This document shows, piece after piece, positions 4,373-5,557 of a stretch of DNA of 5,557 nt; the stretch's first letter is position 1; the number at the start of each line of letters is the position of its first letter. The notes below the pieces were generated by a model that was not told the origin of the DNA, made no database searches, and saw only the letters and a program-made list of their open reading frames with translations. This DNA comes from a bacterium. GTDB lineage: Bacteria; UBP15; UBA6099; JAJRTR01. The translations under genes were made by a program, and so were the position numbers. The stretch lies in contig JAJRTR010000136.1 of assembly GCA_024278215.1 (NCBI GenBank), positions 1 to 5,557 of the forward strand, read 5' to 3'.

Positions 4373-5557
4373 GTGAAATGGAATAAGGCGAAATCATCTC
4401 GATACATCGCAGGAGACAGGCACGAAGTAGCCGCCTGCACAGTTTTTTTCTTTCTGGCGACCGGGGTGCTGTTTCTTGCCGCGCCGCCGCTGGGGATTTT
4501 GAACAATGCAGATGTCGCCGGTAATCTGAAACATTTCATGGCCTATGCGGAATCGGCGGCGGCGGGACTGCGCCCTTATGCAGATGTCCGCATCGAGTAT
4601 CCGCCGCTCGCAGCGCTGTGGCTGTGGGCTTTCGCGCCGTTCTCCGGAAGTTTCGCTCTCTATCATCTCGCATTCTCCGCTTCGATGCTGTTGTGGGCTT
4701 TCGCGGGGCTTGCGGGCGTATGGAGTATTGTCGGTTGCAGCGGCCGGGGCGACTGTTCGCATTTTGTGTCGCCGCGTGTCACGGCGACACTTCTATATGT
4801 GCTTTCGATGGCGGCGGTCGGCCCGATAGGGGGCGTCTCTTTCGATTACATACCGGCGGCGCTGGTGATATGGGCGGTGGCGGCGGAGCGGAAAGGCAGG
4901 GGCGGGGCGGCAATGGTTCTCCTTGCGCTGGGTTGCGGCGTGAAGATGTTTCCGGCGGTTGCCGTTCCGTTTTTTATTTTCAGAACATACCAGCTGCGGG
5001 GGCCGCGCCGTGCGGCGGTCGAACTTCTTGTTTTCGCGGCGGTTTGCTCGATGGTGTTCGGCATCCCGTACATTATAGCCCCGGAGGGTGTTGCGGCATC
5101 TTTCAAATATCATTTCGGACGCGGCATCGAGATCGGCAGCCTCTACGGTATGATGTTGCTTGTCGGCAAGTGGTTCGGGCTCGGCGCGGTCGCTGTTTTC
5201 AATCATGGCTCATGGAATGTCGCGGCAGGCGTCGCTTCGGATTTCCTGTCTCGAATATCCGGCATGATCCTGCTGCTTCTCGTCGCGGCGGTTTTCGCCC
5301 GGTACGTTTCGGCTTCAAAATCGACGGGAAGGAACGACGGCGGAGTTGACGACGGAGATACATTCCTCAGTGCGATAACATGCGTGCTGCTTGCGTTTAT
5401 AATCGGGTTTAAAGTCGGCTCACCGCAGTTCCTGTGCTGGGTGCTGCCGCTTGTGACGGCGGCGGGCGTGGTGACGGCGGCGGGCAGGTCGAGACTCTAC
5501 ATGTTTATATGCGCCGGGCTGCTCGGGCAGGCGGTTTTTCCGTGGTACTGGGAACAA
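4373..5557 (+). CDS. GT87/DUF2029-type polytopic membrane glycosyltransferase, 3' end outside window
   Basis: The frame is open for 395 codons from GTG (the first possible start after an in-frame TAA at 4361) to the last base, so the C-terminus is missing. The protein is strongly hydrophobic, with a first membrane helix at about 19-42 and several more (about 78-120, 136-170, 178-203, 213-236, 256-275, 296-312, 331-347, 352-369, 374-390). GT87-like landmarks are: NADVAGN in the first outer loop (Asp47, the likely GT-C catalytic acid), GLRPYADVRIEYPPLA (64-80), GVKMFPAVAVPFF (189-201), FGRGIEIGSLYG (248-259) and KVGSPQFLCWVLPL (347-360). Such enzymes use polyprenyl-phosphate sugars to modify glycolipids or cell-wall glycans outside the membrane; the acceptor here is unknown. 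It is divergent from the protease gene, 215 bases apart. Confidence 0.85.
   Translation, partial: MKWNKAKSSRYIAGDRHEVAACTVFFFLATGVLFLAAPPLGILNNADVAGNLKHFMAYAESAAAGLRPYADVRIEYPPLAALWLWAFAPFSGSFALYHLAFSASMLLWAFAGLAGVWSIVGCSGRGDCSHFVSPRVTATLLYVLSMAAVGPIGGVSFDYIPAALVIWAVAAERKGRGGAAMVLLALGCGVKMFPAVAVPFFIFRTYQLRGPRRAAVELLVFAAVCSMVFGIPYIIAPEGVAASFKYHFGRGIEIGSLYGMMLLVGKWFGLGAVAVFNHGSWNVAAGVASDFLSRISGMILLLLVAAVFARYVSASKSTGRNDGGVDDGDTFLSAITCVLLAFIIGFKVGSPQFLCWVLPLVTAAGVVTAAGRSRLYMFICAGLLGQAVFPWYWEQ

Noticed and set aside
4252-5206. Minus-strand frames opposite the glycosyltransferase
   Set aside because: Arg/Pro/His-rich translations typical of antisense frames; the plus strand has consistent GT87 motifs and membrane helices.

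Overview
The window is a bacterial chromosomal segment. It holds two GC-rich genes at the right, two AT-richer genes of unknown function in the middle, and transposase-derived repeat debris on both sides of the middle pair. Taxonomy cannot be fixed from one window. REP-like repeats linked to a RAYT-type transposase remnant, a moderately high-GC coding core and a GT87-type membrane glycosyltransferase would all fit a PVC-group bacterium (Lentisphaerota/Kiritimatiellota-like), but that is a tentative impression.

Left to right: positions 1-330 carry a dispersed repeat fused to a broken 5' part of a REP-associated tyrosine transposase (RAYT, minus strand), followed by a REP-like end. Positions 326-394 are a tandem decamer array (CCATTATTCA). 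Positions 539-1252 and 1317-2006 (both minus strand) encode an unrecognised membrane-anchored protein and an unrecognised soluble, charged, helix-rich protein; they are probably co-transcribed, 229-aa gene first. Positions 2135-2250 hold a second copy of the dispersed repeat and a second REP-like end, in inverted orientation to the first. Positions 2271-4157 (minus) encode a 628-aa Mu gpI-like phage capsid maturation protease/scaffold fusion. From 4373 to the end of the window (plus, divergent, incomplete) runs a GT87/DUF2029-type polytopic glycosyltransferase starting with GTG.

The most interesting biology is the orphan phage head protease. No portal, capsid or terminase gene adjoins it: its upstream neighbour is a divergent glycosyltransferase. 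Its extreme C-terminus carries a motif (C-x4-GLDxDxASxYARA) that recurs inside the otherwise unrecognised 229-aa protein. This is a direct sequence link between the phage-like gene and the AT-rich pair, suggesting they belong to one module (a domesticated or decaying prophage piece, or an encapsulating system) later broken up by REP/RAYT elements. That functional linkage is inference; the motif match and the repeats are seen directly.
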